Shown: positions 1 through 10,785 of the stretch, in pieces
Position numbering within the stretch: position 1 is the first letter of the stretch
How the letters are laid out: each line of letters starts with the position of its first letter
NCBI GenBank assembly: GCA_038210495.1
Contig: JBBQWR010000028.1
Coordinates: 1-64,000 of the forward strand
From: JBBQWR01 sp038210495
GTDB lineage: Bacteria; Planctomycetota; Planctomycetia; Pirellulales; DATAWG01
Length of the DNA: 64,000 bases
Direction: 5' to 3'
Translations under genes and position numbers: made by a program
The notes under the pieces: model-generated
The model's input: the letters and a program-made list of their open reading frames with translations, nothing else
Told to the model about the DNA's origin: nothing
The model's database searches: none

Positions 1-2
1 GA

Positions 3-416
3 CAATTGGCCGCAATCGAGCGGGCGAAAATCCAGCTCCGCGAATCGGCGACCGACGAAGCAAAGTCGGCGTGTGCGGCAGAATTCAAAGGGCTAGTGGG
101 GGCGAATCTTCGGCGCCAATTTCTTGTCGAACAATTATCGCGAACTAGCGGCGTCGCGCGAACACTCGACCGTGGCGGCAATACCGTGTTCGCCGCGAAT
201 ATCAACCGGCGGCGGCTTGAACTGAAGGGCAACATTCGCCGCTTGGAAATGCCGAATATTGGTTCGCTCGAAAAGGCTCAATTGCCCGAACTTCGCCGCG
301 TGCTGGCCGGGCTGGACGTGGAAGAAAAAAGCTACCGCGAAGAACTGGCGAAAATCGAAAAGCAAATCGCCAAGCTGACTCGCGAAAATCCGGCCGACGT
401 GCTTTTACTGTCCTAG
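3..416 (+). CDS. Hypothetical coiled-coil protein, 3' part
   Basis: The frame is open from the first bases of the window, so this is probably the C-terminal part of a longer protein. The TTG at position 6 is only the first possible start inside the window. The visible 137 residues are rich in Leu, Arg, Glu and Lys with heptad-like spacing, especially in the last 60 residues, which suggests a coiled coil. No catalytic motif or membrane segment is seen. It lies in the integrated element upstream of two more small unknown genes, so it is probably element cargo. The family was not recognised. Confidence 0.55.
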   Translation, partial: QLAAIERAKIQLRESATDEAKSACAAEFKGLVGANLRRQFLVEQLSRTSGVARTLDRGGNTVFAANINRRRLELKGNIRRLEMPNIGSLEKAQLPELRRVLAGLDVEEKSYREELAKIEKQIAKLTRENPADVLLLS

Positions 417-504
417 CCTTTTCCGGCCCGGCTGGCGTGTGAGCGGTTTTCGCATCTTGGCCGCGAACCGCTGGCCGGGTTTTTCAAGCTCACCGAGTAC
501 GACC

Positions 505-699
505 ATGAGCGAATTTGAGCGAATCAAAACACTGTTTGCCGTCGGCGACCCGGCGGAGACGATGCTCGACACGTTGGCCGCTGGCGACCACCACCGGCCG
601 TTGTATCGGCTGGCAAACGACGAACTGGCCGAACTGCGGCGGGCCGGCGATTTGACTTGCCCCCTTTGTGCGGCCAGCGGCGCGGCGTTGATGAATTAA
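505..699 (+). CDS. Small hypothetical protein with a CPLC motif
   Basis: A 64-residue protein. The ATG at 505 is preferred to the GTG at 439 because the intervening residues look like untranslated sequence and the protein from 505 starts with an acidic helix. A single C-x2-C pair (CPLC) near the C-terminus could be half of a metal site or a redox pair. It ends 16 bases before the next start and probably shares a transcript with it. The function is unknown. It could be a small element-encoded regulator, but nothing in the sequence proves this. Confidence 0.45.
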   Translation: MSEFERIKTLFAVGDPAETMLDTLAAGDHHRPLYRLANDELAELRRAGDLTCPLCAASGAALMN

Positions 700-715
700 C
701 CACGACGGAGCGACG

Positions 716-1564
716 ATGCACGGCGACGCATTGACCTACGAACGATTAGCCGCGTTGGGCCTGCCCGACGAAGATTTGTGCGAGCGATTTATTCGAGCCG
801 TTGACCCCGGCAGCTTTCCACTACGGCCGATTTATATTTGTTTCATGGATGAACTCGGCGACCGGTTCACATCCCCGGAATGCGGCGGCTACACAAGCTC
901 GATTCTCGATTTGGTAATGAGGCCGTTTCTCGAATGGCAAGGGCGCGGCCCGGCGATAGTGTTGCAACGGCACACGACGGGGCTCAACGTCAGGGTCGCG
1001 CTTCACGAATATGCCCACCGGCTCGAATGCATTTATGACGATGCGTTTTGGGAATTCGACCCAGCGGCGCCGAAGCCGACCGAGCCGGCGAAACCGCCCG
1101 GTTGGGAAAAGGATTGGCGACTGAGCAAAACCGAAAAGGGCCGCGTGCCGTGGCATCAGCACGAGCCGATTCGATTCGGACGCCTCGCGGCGCACTTGGC
1201 CGTGCGAGCGAGCAAGCTAGGCGCCCCGTGCGACTTGGTGTGGTTCGCAGGCGAGCCTTACGGTGTTAGTCCGTTTAGCGATTATGTGAACGCGGTTGGC
1301 GACGAAGCGCAATCTTGGATTGAAACCGGGCGACCGCTAATTGAGTTATGCACGACACCGCCCCCGCCCGGGCTGGTCGAGTTGATTGACGCGGACAAGC
1401 GGCGTTGGCTCGACCGGATGCTAGACGGTGGCCCCGAGGATAGGGCGAAGTTGCACGCGGCAATTGCGTCGGAAGATTCACTGGCGGCGTGCGTTGCCCC
1501 CGAGGCGGCGGCGACCGTTCACCGCTGGGGGTGCTGCAAAGGGGCTGCCCCAGAAAACGTTTAG
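716..1564 (+). CDS. HExxH-containing hypothetical protein (possible zinc metallopeptidase)
   Basis: A 282-residue protein with a GGAG ribosome site about seven bases before the ATG. Residues 97-101 read HEYAH, the HExxH arrangement of zinc-dependent metallopeptidases, and it sits in a predicted helix (ALHEYAHRLE). A third ligand cannot be assigned with confidence; acidic residues follow within about 30 positions. No signal peptide or membrane segment is seen, so a cytoplasmic protein is likely. A single Cys pair lies near the C-terminus. It is cargo of the integrated element. HExxH occurs by chance, so the peptidase call is tentative, although the helix context supports it. Confidence 0.5.
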   Translation: MHGDALTYERLAALGLPDEDLCERFIRAVDPGSFPLRPIYICFMDELGDRFTSPECGGYTSSILDLVMRPFLEWQGRGPAIVLQRHTTGLNVRVALHEYAHRLECIYDDAFWEFDPAAPKPTEPAKPPGWEKDWRLSKTEKGRVPWHQHEPIRFGRLAAHLAVRASKLGAPCDLVWFAGEPYGVSPFSDYVNAVGDEAQSWIETGRPLIELCTTPPPPGLVELIDADKRRWLDRMLDGGPEDRAKLHAAIASEDSLAACVAPEAAATVHRWGCCKGAAPENV

Positions 1565-1662
1565 GTACTCCTACGGGGGGTGGCGGGGCCGGCGGGTCAT
1601 CGCGGGCGCTTATCGTGCGAACGCAAGCGTTTCAATCTGCGAACAGTAAAGAGATTTAACCT

Positions 1663-2208
1663 ATGGCGAACCCAAACAAAGTGGCCGACGTGAAGAAAAC
1701 CAAACTGGTCGAGGCAATCGCCGCAAAGCTCGGCGTGAGAGTGCGGGCCGTGTGGGGCTGGCATTCTCGCGGCTGCCCCCTCGCGACTGCCGAGGCCGTC
1801 AGCAAGTGGCGAGCCGACAACGTAAGCACGGCGAAGCGGCGAACCAAAAAGCCGGCACGGCCAATCGACCCGCGAGAAGCGACCGGGCCGACCCTGTTGC
1901 CGGTTGGCGCCGTGGCGGTTCAACAGCCTACCGAGCTACCGGGCCGCGAGCTACTTGAACGGCAAAAGCTGGTCGAGGATGTGCGCAGCCGGCGACTGCG
2001 AAACGACAAGATTGAAGATCTGTTGACCGATCGTGCGGCCCGCGAGCAAGCGGAGCAAGAGAGATTTTTGCGGCTCAAGGGGCGGCTAGAAGCTATCCCC
2101 GATGAAATCGAAATGATGATCCCCCCGGAGATTCGCCCGGACCTAAAGCGTGAAATTGCCGACGCCATTCACAATATGCTAAAGGAAATCGCGAGTTGGA
2201 TGCCCTGA
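1663..2208 (+). CDS. Phage small-terminase-like (Nu1/TerS-type) protein
   Basis: A 181-residue protein. The first 50 residues resemble a helix-turn-helix (AIAAKLGVRVRAVWGW, then a second helix). After a basic, proline-rich linker comes a long charged helical segment with the wording RRLRNDKIEDLLTDRAA and then a helix ending with IPPEIRP. This order, an N-terminal DNA-binding domain followed by a KLxxExxRxxRLxN-like coiled segment, is characteristic of small terminase subunits, which recognise pac or cos sites for packaging. No large terminase follows; an integrase does. An element-encoded transcription factor with the same fold is the main alternative. Confidence 0.55.
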   Translation: MANPNKVADVKKTKLVEAIAAKLGVRVRAVWGWHSRGCPLATAEAVSKWRADNVSTAKRRTKKPARPIDPREATGPTLLPVGAVAVQQPTELPGRELLERQKLVEDVRSRRLRNDKIEDLLTDRAAREQAEQERFLRLKGRLEAIPDEIEMMIPPEIRPDLKREIADAIHNMLKEIASWMP

Positions 2209-2351
2209 AAGCGGCGACCGGCGGAAACCGGCCGCGAGAATTCGCCGCTGTGGCGTTGCAAGCGGGCCGGTCGAGTCAGAACACCAAACGCGGCGGCAAC
2301 GCGTGGGGGGCTATCCTGGCGAAGTTAAAACGATTCGCCGTATTGAGTTGA
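2196..2351 (+). CDS. Possible small basic protein overlapping the TerS-like gene
   Basis: A 51-codon frame starts with TTG at 2196, inside the last codons of the upstream gene, and stops at 2349-2351. AAGGAA at 2182-2187 lies eight bases before the TTG, a plausible ribosome site with translational coupling. The product would be a basic helical peptide (LDALKAATGG, later KLKRFAVLS). It fills most of the otherwise empty 254 bases between the TerS-like gene and the integrase. It has no recognised family and may be a chance frame. Confidence 0.35.
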   Translation: MDALKAATGGNRPREFAAVALQAGRSSQNTKRGGNAWGAILAKLKRFAVLS

Positions 2352-2447
2352 AAAAAGCTGGACGGTGGGCCGATACTCGCCATAATGAAAGCGAGCCGGT
2401 CAAGCGTGTCACCGCCGGACCGGCTCTATCCAATTCGTAAACCTAGT

Positions 2448-2454
2448 AAGGAGG
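2448..2454 (+). promoter_or_regulatory. Ribosome binding site that sets the integrase start
   Basis: AAGGAGG eight bases before the ATG at 2463 is a full Shine-Dalgarno match, stronger than most in this window. It argues for 2463 rather than the upstream in-frame ATG at 2385. Confidence 0.7.
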
Positions 2455-2462
2455 TTCACGTC

Positions 2463-3838
<1,376 letters not shown>

Positions 3839-3842
3839 AAAT

Positions 3843-3864
3843 ACCCGGTTTTTACCGGGTTTTA
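3843..3864 (+). terminator. Possible rho-independent terminator after the integrase
   Basis: A six-base stem (ACCCGG at 3843-3848 with CCGGGT at 3855-3860) around a TTTTTA loop is followed by a short T run. It would stop plus-strand transcription leaving the integrase. The same bases lie just 5' of tRNA-Lys on the other strand, so it could also be part of that promoter region. Confidence 0.4.
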
Positions 3865-4009
3865 TTGCATTTCTGCCAGCCCACCGAGTCTCGTCAGATT
3901 CCTGCTGTACTACCGTTATACTTATTATGAGGGGGTAATAATTGGCCTTACCCGAACGATAGCCGAATGGAACCACAGCGGCAATGCCTGACTCAAGCGA
4001 GGTGGTTGG

Positions 4010-4141
4010 ATGCAACAGATTACCAGACCAATTGAACCTAGCAAAGCCGCCAGCCGACAAAAGGCGCACCGCGACTTTCCGCTCGGCCGTCACGCAAGAG
4101 TTTATTGGTGCAAAAAGGTCCGCGGCAAGATCCATTACTTT
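4010..4141 (+). pseudogene. N-terminal remnant of a second tyrosine integrase
   Basis: The peptide from 4010 contains FPLGRHARVYWCKKVRGKIH followed by YFG. In planctomycete tyrosine integrases, a stretch of this kind, a charged start and then Pro-Leu-x3-Ala-x2-x-Trp-x-Lys-Lys-x-Arg-Gly-Lys-x-His-Tyr-Phe-Gly, forms the N-terminal DNA-binding strand set. Only this part remains; just after the Gly codon the sequence becomes copy A of the dispersed repeat. No core-binding or catalytic domain follows anywhere nearby. It is therefore a truncated relic, probably from an earlier insertion near the same tRNA. Confidence 0.6.
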
Positions 4142-4411
4142 GGAGGCGTCTTCACCGAAGCCACGGAGAGGCGAAGCGCCCGAATGTCTAATGACGAATG
4201 TCTAATCAATGACGAAGGACGAAGGCCTGTAATTGGCTTTTCGCCGCGGTTTTATGTCGTCTTTTTTCCAGACATCTGATCTCTTTTCGCAGCGCCACGT
4301 AGAAACCTTAGTCATTCGTCATTTGAGCATTAGTCATTGATTAGACATTGGGTGTTTTGTCATTCGTCATTTCCGCCTACTCGGAGCTTCCCTTCGGCGC
4401 GATCCCCGGCG
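4142..4411 (+). repeat. Dispersed repeat, copy A (about 270 bp, left terminus missing)
   Basis: It shares GGAGGCGT, GAAGC, GGAGAGGCGAAGCGCCCGAA and AATGTCTAATCAATGACGAA with copies B and C, and on the right AGAAACCTTAGTCATTCGTC and GATTAGACATTGGGT. The left and right arms are inverted relative to each other. The terminal GGGTGGCCGGGGCT is absent on the left, where the integrase relic begins, and is degraded on the right. Confidence 0.8.
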
Positions 4412-4521
4412 CCTCTCCCCCGGCGACTCGCCGGGGGCTAAGATTTGAGTTCGCGCCATCGGCGCCGATTCGATTCCCGGCCCCCATTCACACGCCGCTC
4501 TCTAGCGCGTCAAACAAATCG

Positions 4522-5943
<1,422 letters not shown>

Positions 5944-5948
5944 ACAGC

Positions 5949-5969
5949 GTAGGATGGGCATTGCCCACC
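5949..5969. repeat. GTAGGGTGGGCA-family palindrome
   Basis: GTAGGATGGGCATTGCCCACC lies just after the fumC stop and in the untranslated leader of the next gene. The core TGGGCA-TTGCCCA is self-complementary. Related copies are at 9812, 51097 and 58921. Confidence 0.7.
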
Positions 5970-6011
5970 AACATGTTAAGCGAGAAAATTCCCACGGCGA
6001 GAAAGTTGCGG

Positions 6012-6443
6012 ATGGTTAAAACCGGATCGAAAGGGCTGTTGGCGATCTTGATGGTTGTCGCCGGCACAATGCACTTCCTCAATTCCGACTTCCTCATGAA
6101 GATTATGCCGCCGGACTTGCCGCGGCATCGCGAACTCGTGTATTTCAGCGGGCTCTGCGAGATTGGTCTCGGCTTGCTACTGTTCGTGCCGAGATTTTCG
6201 AGATTGGCCGCTTGGGGAATCATCGCCCTGCTGATCGCGGTCTTCCCGGCGAATATCTACGCCTTCCAGCATCAGGATGTCATTCCCGCGCCGCCGATTC
6301 TCCATCTGCTGCGATTGCCGTTGCAGGCGGTCTTAATACTGTGGGCGTATTGGCACACTAGGCGGGCAACGTCCGAGACTAAGACAACGGGGCGTGAGTC
6401 GAACCGGAGTCGGTCGGCGCCAGCCGTTCAGCCAAAACTCTAG
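6012..6443 (+). CDS. DoxX-like membrane protein
   Basis: A 143-residue integral membrane protein with about four hydrophobic segments (roughly residues 7-24, 42-62, 66-84, 93-112). The opening KGLLAILMVVAGTMHF and the following MPPDLPRHRELVYFSGLCEI match the DoxX-like family, whose members are small membrane proteins of poorly known function, sometimes linked with redox stress. The ATG at 6012 is chosen because it starts at the family's usual position; in-frame starts at 5919 and 5973 would add residues encoded by a short repeat. The Ser/Arg-rich C-terminal tail is not conserved. Confidence 0.7.
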   Translation: MVKTGSKGLLAILMVVAGTMHFLNSDFLMKIMPPDLPRHRELVYFSGLCEIGLGLLLFVPRFSRLAAWGIIALLIAVFPANIYAFQHQDVIPAPPILHLLRLPLQAVLILWAYWHTRRATSETKTTGRESNRSRSAPAVQPKL

Positions 6444-6686
6444 TGCGATTTCTGTTCGGGCGCGACCGTATCCGGAGCGCCCGCCGCCAATGTCGATTTT
6501 GGGCGGTGCAATCGCAATGGATTTAGCCGAAATCCCGCGACTCACCGTGGCGCATCGACTCTGACCGTCAGCCGCTGGGCCCGGGATCGCGGTCGATATC
6601 TTGACTTCCCATATCGTTTCAGTCATCGTGCGATCTTCTGGTAATTCCCGCCTTACTGCCCGTCTCTTGGGTGAAGCGATATAGCC

Positions 6687-9600
6687 ATGCCGCAGCCTCG
6701 TTTTGTTCGCAGTTTCGTTCGTTGCCTGCTGTTAACTCTTGCCGCCGCGCCATGGGCCACATTGAATCGTGCGGCATTGGCTCAAGAGTACCCGAATGTC
6801 GTCACCGCCGATCCGCTTTCGGCGGCCGAGCAGCTCAAGAAATTTCATCTGCCGCCCGGCTTCGAGATTCAACTCGTCGCCGCCGAACCGGAAGTCATCA
6901 AGCCGATTAATCTCAATTTCGACGACCGGGGCCGATTGTTCTTTAGCCAGTCGGTCGAGTACCCGTTTCCCGCCAAGCCAGGCACGACCGGCCGCGACAC
7001 GGTTCGCGTTATCGAGGGCTTTGACGATAGCGGCAGGGCCACCAAGATCAGCACGTTTGTCGATGGGCTCAACATTCCGATCGGCGTCACCCCGATCGCT
7101 GGTGGAGCGATCGTCTACAGCATTCCGAACATATATCGTTGCCTCGATCCACAAAACGTCGGCCACGCAACCGAGCGAAGCGTACTCTACGGCCCGTTCG
7201 AATTTCGCGACACCCATGGCATGAATAGTTCATTCACTCGCGGGCTCGACGGCTGGATTTACGCAAACCACGGCTTCACGAACGACGACACGATCACCGG
7301 CAAAGACGGCAAGCAGATCAAGATGCAGTCGGGCAACACGTACCGGATGCGGCCCGACGGTTCGCGGATCGAGTATTTCGCTCACGGTCGCGTGAATCCG
7401 TTTGGGATTGCGATGGACCCGCTCGATAACATGTATTCGTCGGACTGCGAAACGCTGCCGGCGTACACGATTCTTCGCGGCGGTTACTATCCGAGTTTCG
7501 GCAAGCCGGACGACGGCCTGGGCTTCGCGCCGCCGATGCTCTCGCACCACCACGGTCCCACCGCGATCGGGGGGATCGTATACTATGCGGCCGAGCAGTT
7601 CCCGGCCGAATATCACGACGCGCTATTTATCGGCAATCCCGTCTCCCACCGGGTCTGCTGGGACAAGCTGGAATCGCGCGGTTCGTTTTTTTGGGCGGTC
7701 GAACAACCCGATTTCATCAAATGCGACGATCCCTGGTTTCGTCCGGTCGATCTGAAGCTTGGACCCGACGGGGCCATCTACATGGCCGACTTCTATAACC
7801 GGATCATTGGCCACTACGAAGTGCCGCTGACGCACCCTGGTCGCGATCACGATCACGGACGGATTTGGCGGATCGTCTATGTCGGGACAAAAGACAAACC
7901 GGCCGCGAAGGCCGTCGCGGCGAATCTAGCGACCGCCGATCTCGAACATCTGATCGCCAGTTTGGCCGACCCTAATCTGACGGTCCGAACGCTCGCCACC
8001 CATGAACTGGTCGACCGCATCGGCAAAGACGCGGTTATCCCACTGAAAAAACTCCTCGCCAGCGACTCATCGCGCAATTGGCAGCGGGCTCACGGCCTCT
8101 GGGTGCTGGAGCGTCTTGATTCGCTCGACAATGACCTAGTGACGCGATTGGCAAGCGACCAAGACCGGCTCGTGCGCGTGCATTTGGTCAAAGCGCTGGC
8201 CGAGCGATCCGACTGGCAAGCGAACGCAGCGCTCGACACGACGAAGCTCGTTCGCTCGAAGCTGACCGATCCGGATGCGTTCGTCCGCCGCGCGGCCACC
8301 GAGGCGCTGGGCCGGCATCCGGCCCTGGAAAACGTCAAACTGTTGGCCGACGTTTGGGCCAAAGCGCCCGCGGACGACACGCACTTGATTCACGTGGCGC
8401 GCATGGCGCTGCGCGATCAACTTGCCGCGCCCGGCATGTATACGGCGATGGAAAAGGCCGGCATCCCTGGTGGCGACCGCAACCTGCGAGCGCGCTTGGC
8501 CGAAGTGAGCTTGGCGATCGCGAATACCGACTCGGCCACGTTTCTGACAGGCCATTTTAGCGACCAACCGGATGGCCGGCTCGTGCACCATCTGACAAGG
8601 TACTTGCCGACGGACAAATTACCCGAGTTGTTCAAGAGCTTTGCGGCCTCGCGCCAAGCCGCCGACGATCCGAATCGAGAATTCGAGCTTTTGCGGTCCG
8701 CTCAGCAAGGATTGCAGGAGCGCGGCGGGCAAACGCTGCCGGCGGAGATGCAGTCCTGGGCGGGTGAACTCGCGATCAAACTGCTGGCCCGAGACAATTC
8801 CGATCAGGTGACGCACGGTATCGAACTGGCCCGCGATTTTCACGTGGCCGGCGCCCTCCAGCCCATGTTCGCTCTGGTATCCACCTCGAAATTCGAAGCA
8901 CTGCGCCCCGCGGCAATCGACGCCTGCGTGGCTATCGATCGGCAAGCCAGCGTCCCGATGCTCAGCGACCTGATCGGGCGAGGAGGCGAGTCGCTTAGCC
9001 TGCGGCAGAAGGCGGCCCAGGCGTTAGCCGCCGTCAATAGCGACCCATCGCGTGCCGAATTGCTCAAGCAATTGACCGCCGCCCCCGAGCGTTTGGCCGT
9101 GGATATCGCGGCGGGATTGGCGGGTAGCAAGCCGGGCGCCGAGTCGCTGCTCGCCACGATCGCCACCGGCAAAGCTTCGCCTCGTATGCTCCGCGAGCCG
9201 ACGGTCGTCGATCGACTGCGGGCACACAAGCTACCGAATTTCGACGTTCGGCTCAAGGAACTCACGGCAGGACTTCCCGCCGGCGACCAGCGGCTCAATC
9301 AATTGATCGCGCAGCGCCGCGAGGGATTTGTCAAATTCAAATCGAATCCAGACGAAGGACACAAAGGTTTCAACAAGATTTGCGCCGCGTGTCACAAGAT
9401 CGGTGACGAAGGGCACAAGATCGGCCCCCAGTTGGATGGCATCGGCGTCCGCGGCGTTGATCGTCTGCTGGAGGACGTGCTGGATCCCAACCGCAACGTC
9501 GATCAAGCGTTCCGCGCCACTCGAATCGTTACCGCCGACGGCCGACTGACCACGGGACTGGTGCTCCGCGAAGAAGGAGAGGTGCTAATCCTGGCCGACG

Positions 9601-9752
9601 CCAATGGCAAGGAAATCCGTGTCGCCAAGACGGACATCGGCGAGCGGCAAGTCTCGCTGCTTTCCCCTATGCCGGCCAATGTGGCCGATTTGCTCAACGA
9701 GCAAGAGTTTTATAATCTGTTGGCTTATTTGCTTTCGCAGAAGCCGAAGTGA
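6687..9752 (+). CDS. PVC-type membrane-bound dehydrogenase with HEAT repeats and C-terminal cytochrome c domain
   Basis: A 1021-residue exported protein. A signal peptide of about 32 residues ends near AALAQ. Residues about 50-390 form a beta-propeller of the putative membrane-bound dehydrogenase type (PPGFEIQLVAAEPEVIKPIN, later GPDGAIYMADFYNRIIGHYE). Residues 400-850 are helical HEAT-like repeats. The C-terminus is a c-type cytochrome domain with haem site CAACH at 899-903, followed by the region GPQLDGIG. This architecture is abundant in planctomycetes, where it is thought to oxidise sugars or similar substrates in the periplasm; the substrate is unknown. The gene is long and apparently intact, with no partner gene beside it. 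Confidence 0.88.
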   Translation: MPQPRFVRSFVRCLLLTLAAAPWATLNRAALAQEYPNVVTADPLSAAEQLKKFHLPPGFEIQLVAAEPEVIKPINLNFDDRGRLFFSQSVEYPFPAKPGTTGRDTVRVIEGFDDSGRATKISTFVDGLNIPIGVTPIAGGAIVYSIPNIYRCLDPQNVGHATERSVLYGPFEFRDTHGMNSSFTRGLDGWIYANHGFTNDDTITGKDGKQIKMQSGNTYRMRPDGSRIEYFAHGRVNPFGIAMDPLDNMYSSDCETLPAYTILRGGYYPSFGKPDDGLGFAPPMLSHHHGPTAIGGIVYYAAEQFPAEYHDALFIGNPVSHRVCWDKLESRGSFFWAVEQPDFIKCDDPWFRPVDLKLGPDGAIYMADFYNRIIGHYEVPLTHPGRDHDHGRIWRIVYVGTKDKPAAKAVAANLATADLEHLIASLADPNLTVRTLATHELVDRIGKDAVIPLKKLLASDSSRNWQRAHGLWVLERLDSLDNDLVTRLASDQDRLVRVHLVKALAERSDWQANAALDTTKLVRSKLTDPDAFVRRAATEALGRHPALENVKLLADVWAKAPADDTHLIHVARMALRDQLAAPGMYTAMEKAGIPGGDRNLRARLAEVSLAIANTDSATFLTGHFSDQPDGRLVHHLTRYLPTDKLPELFKSFAASRQAADDPNREFELLRSAQQGLQERGGQTLPAEMQSWAGELAIKLLARDNSDQVTHGIELARDFHVAGALQPMFALVSTSKFEALRPAAIDACVAIDRQASVPMLSDLIGRGGESLSLRQKAAQALAAVNSDPSRAELLKQLTAAPERLAVDIAAGLAGSKPGAESLLATIATGKASPRMLREPTVVDRLRAHKLPNFDVRLKELTAGLPAGDQRLNQLIAQRREGFVKFKSNPDEGHKGFNKICAACHKIGDEGHKIGPQLDGIGVRGVDRLLEDVLDPNRNVDQAFRATRIVTADGRLTTGLVLREEGEVLILADANGKEIRVAKTDIGERQVSLLSPMPANVADLLNEQEFYNLLAYLLSQKPK

Positions 9753-9811
9753 GGAGTTGGGGAGATGGGAGTTGGATTGCGGGGGTGGGGATGAGGCAAG
9801 TGGTGCAGCGC

Positions 9812-9832
9812 GTAGGGTCGGCGCCGCCCACC
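9812..9832. repeat. GTAGGGT-family palindrome, diverged
   Basis: GTAGGGTCGGCGCCGCCCACC is a variant of the palindrome seen at 5949, with a GGCGCC centre. It lies in the 150 bases between the dehydrogenase and the convergent BON-domain gene. Confidence 0.55.
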
Positions 9833-9902
9833 AAGAACAGACGTCGCGTTCCCGCTTGATGAGCAATGCCCCACGCTACGATTACGACTGACCTTCCCAG
9901 CT

Positions 9903-10172
9903 CTAGAGCCAACTGACTTCCAGGTGGTTGTCGACTTGCGCAACGCCGTCCAATCCTTTGAGCGACTCTTGGGCCATCTGCTTTTGGTAAAACGAGCGGA
10001 CGGTGCCGTGCAGGGCCACGCGGCCTTCGCTCGTTTCGAATCGCAGGTTGCGGCCGGAGAAGTACGGGTTCTGTTCGAGGGCCGACTTGATCTGGGAATT
10101 CAGAGGGGACATGCGCGGGGCGACTTTCTTGTCTGGCGCCTTGGGAAGGAGGGAACGTGCAGCTATTCCCAT
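9903..10172 (-). CDS. BON-domain protein
   Basis: An 89-residue protein. Its last 70 residues form a BON domain: LNSQIKSALEQNPYFSGRNL, then FETSEGRVALHGTVRSFYQK and LKGLDGVAQVDNHLEV, the alpha-beta pattern with a conserved Gly in the HGTV turn. BON domains bind phospholipid or other ligands and often occur in osmotic or envelope stress proteins. The start at 10172 is chosen because AGAGGG lies eight bases upstream; a later ATG at 10112 would give only the domain. No signal peptide is obvious. It faces the dehydrogenase gene convergently. Confidence 0.72.
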   Translation of the reverse strand: MGIAARSLLPKAPDKKVAPRMSPLNSQIKSALEQNPYFSGRNLRFETSEGRVALHGTVRSFYQKQMAQESLKGLDGVAQVDNHLEVSWL

Positions 10173-10371
10173 CGGCCCGACCCTCTGGATGCGCTGAGAA
10201 TAACTGCTACAAAGAATGGGCAATTGAAGGAAAGTTAGCCGAACGAACCGGTCGTGCCGGTCGCGCCCGCGCCGGACCCGCGCGACGTGCTAAACGACCG
10301 GCGTTCATACCCTCGTATCTAACTTCTCTCACTACTCGCCACCCGCCACTCGCCACGCTCCTTCCCCCTTC

Positions 10372-10536
10372 ATGCAATCGACCGGACGCTTTCTTCAGCT
10401 TGTCGGCCTCGTCGTGCTACCGCTGGCCATGCTGCTCCAACTTGGCGGCGCCATTTCGCCAGGCGTGATGCTCCGCTTTATGATCGCTGGAGTGTTGGTC
10501 TTCGGCATGGGTTGGATTTTGATGACGTATCGATGA
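10372..10536 (+). CDS. Small membrane protein (54 residues)
   Basis: The frame reads MQSTGRFLQLVGLVVLPLAM and continues to a TGA at 10534. Two hydrophobic segments (about residues 8-25 and 31-48) are joined by a short GGAISPG turn, giving a hairpin membrane protein. The opening MQSTGR-x-LQ-x-x-GL resembles small proteins that recur in planctomycete genomes, which supports it as a real gene. No clear ribosome site precedes it. It stands alone between the BON gene and glyA; no function can be assigned. Confidence 0.6.
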   Translation: MQSTGRFLQLVGLVVLPLAMLLQLGGAISPGVMLRFMIAGVLVFGMGWILMTYR

Positions 10537-10670
10537 GCCGCGCATAGCTGCGGGATCCTGCCGCGGAGTCTCGTCATTCGGTCCGGTAGACCGCTTTCGC
10601 TCGCCGCGACCACAATACGCAGAAGGATGCCGCGGCTATGTATCGTCGGTCGCTCCGCGGCCCAAACGCC

Positions 10671-10694
10671 CGACTCCCGTCTCCCGTCTACCGC
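10671..10694. repeat. CTCCCG-rich repeat
   Basis: A CCCGACTCCCGTCTCCCGTC-type tract lies about 95 bases upstream of the glyA start. Similar tracts occur at 40539 and 42193, and inverted at 50513. Confidence 0.45.
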
Positions 10695-10785
10695 CTTGCC
10701 CTTCCGACCAGTTCATAGAACAATGCCGTTGCTGACTTTCGGCGCTCACACAACAAAACGCACTACCTTTACCCGCGCGGATCGC

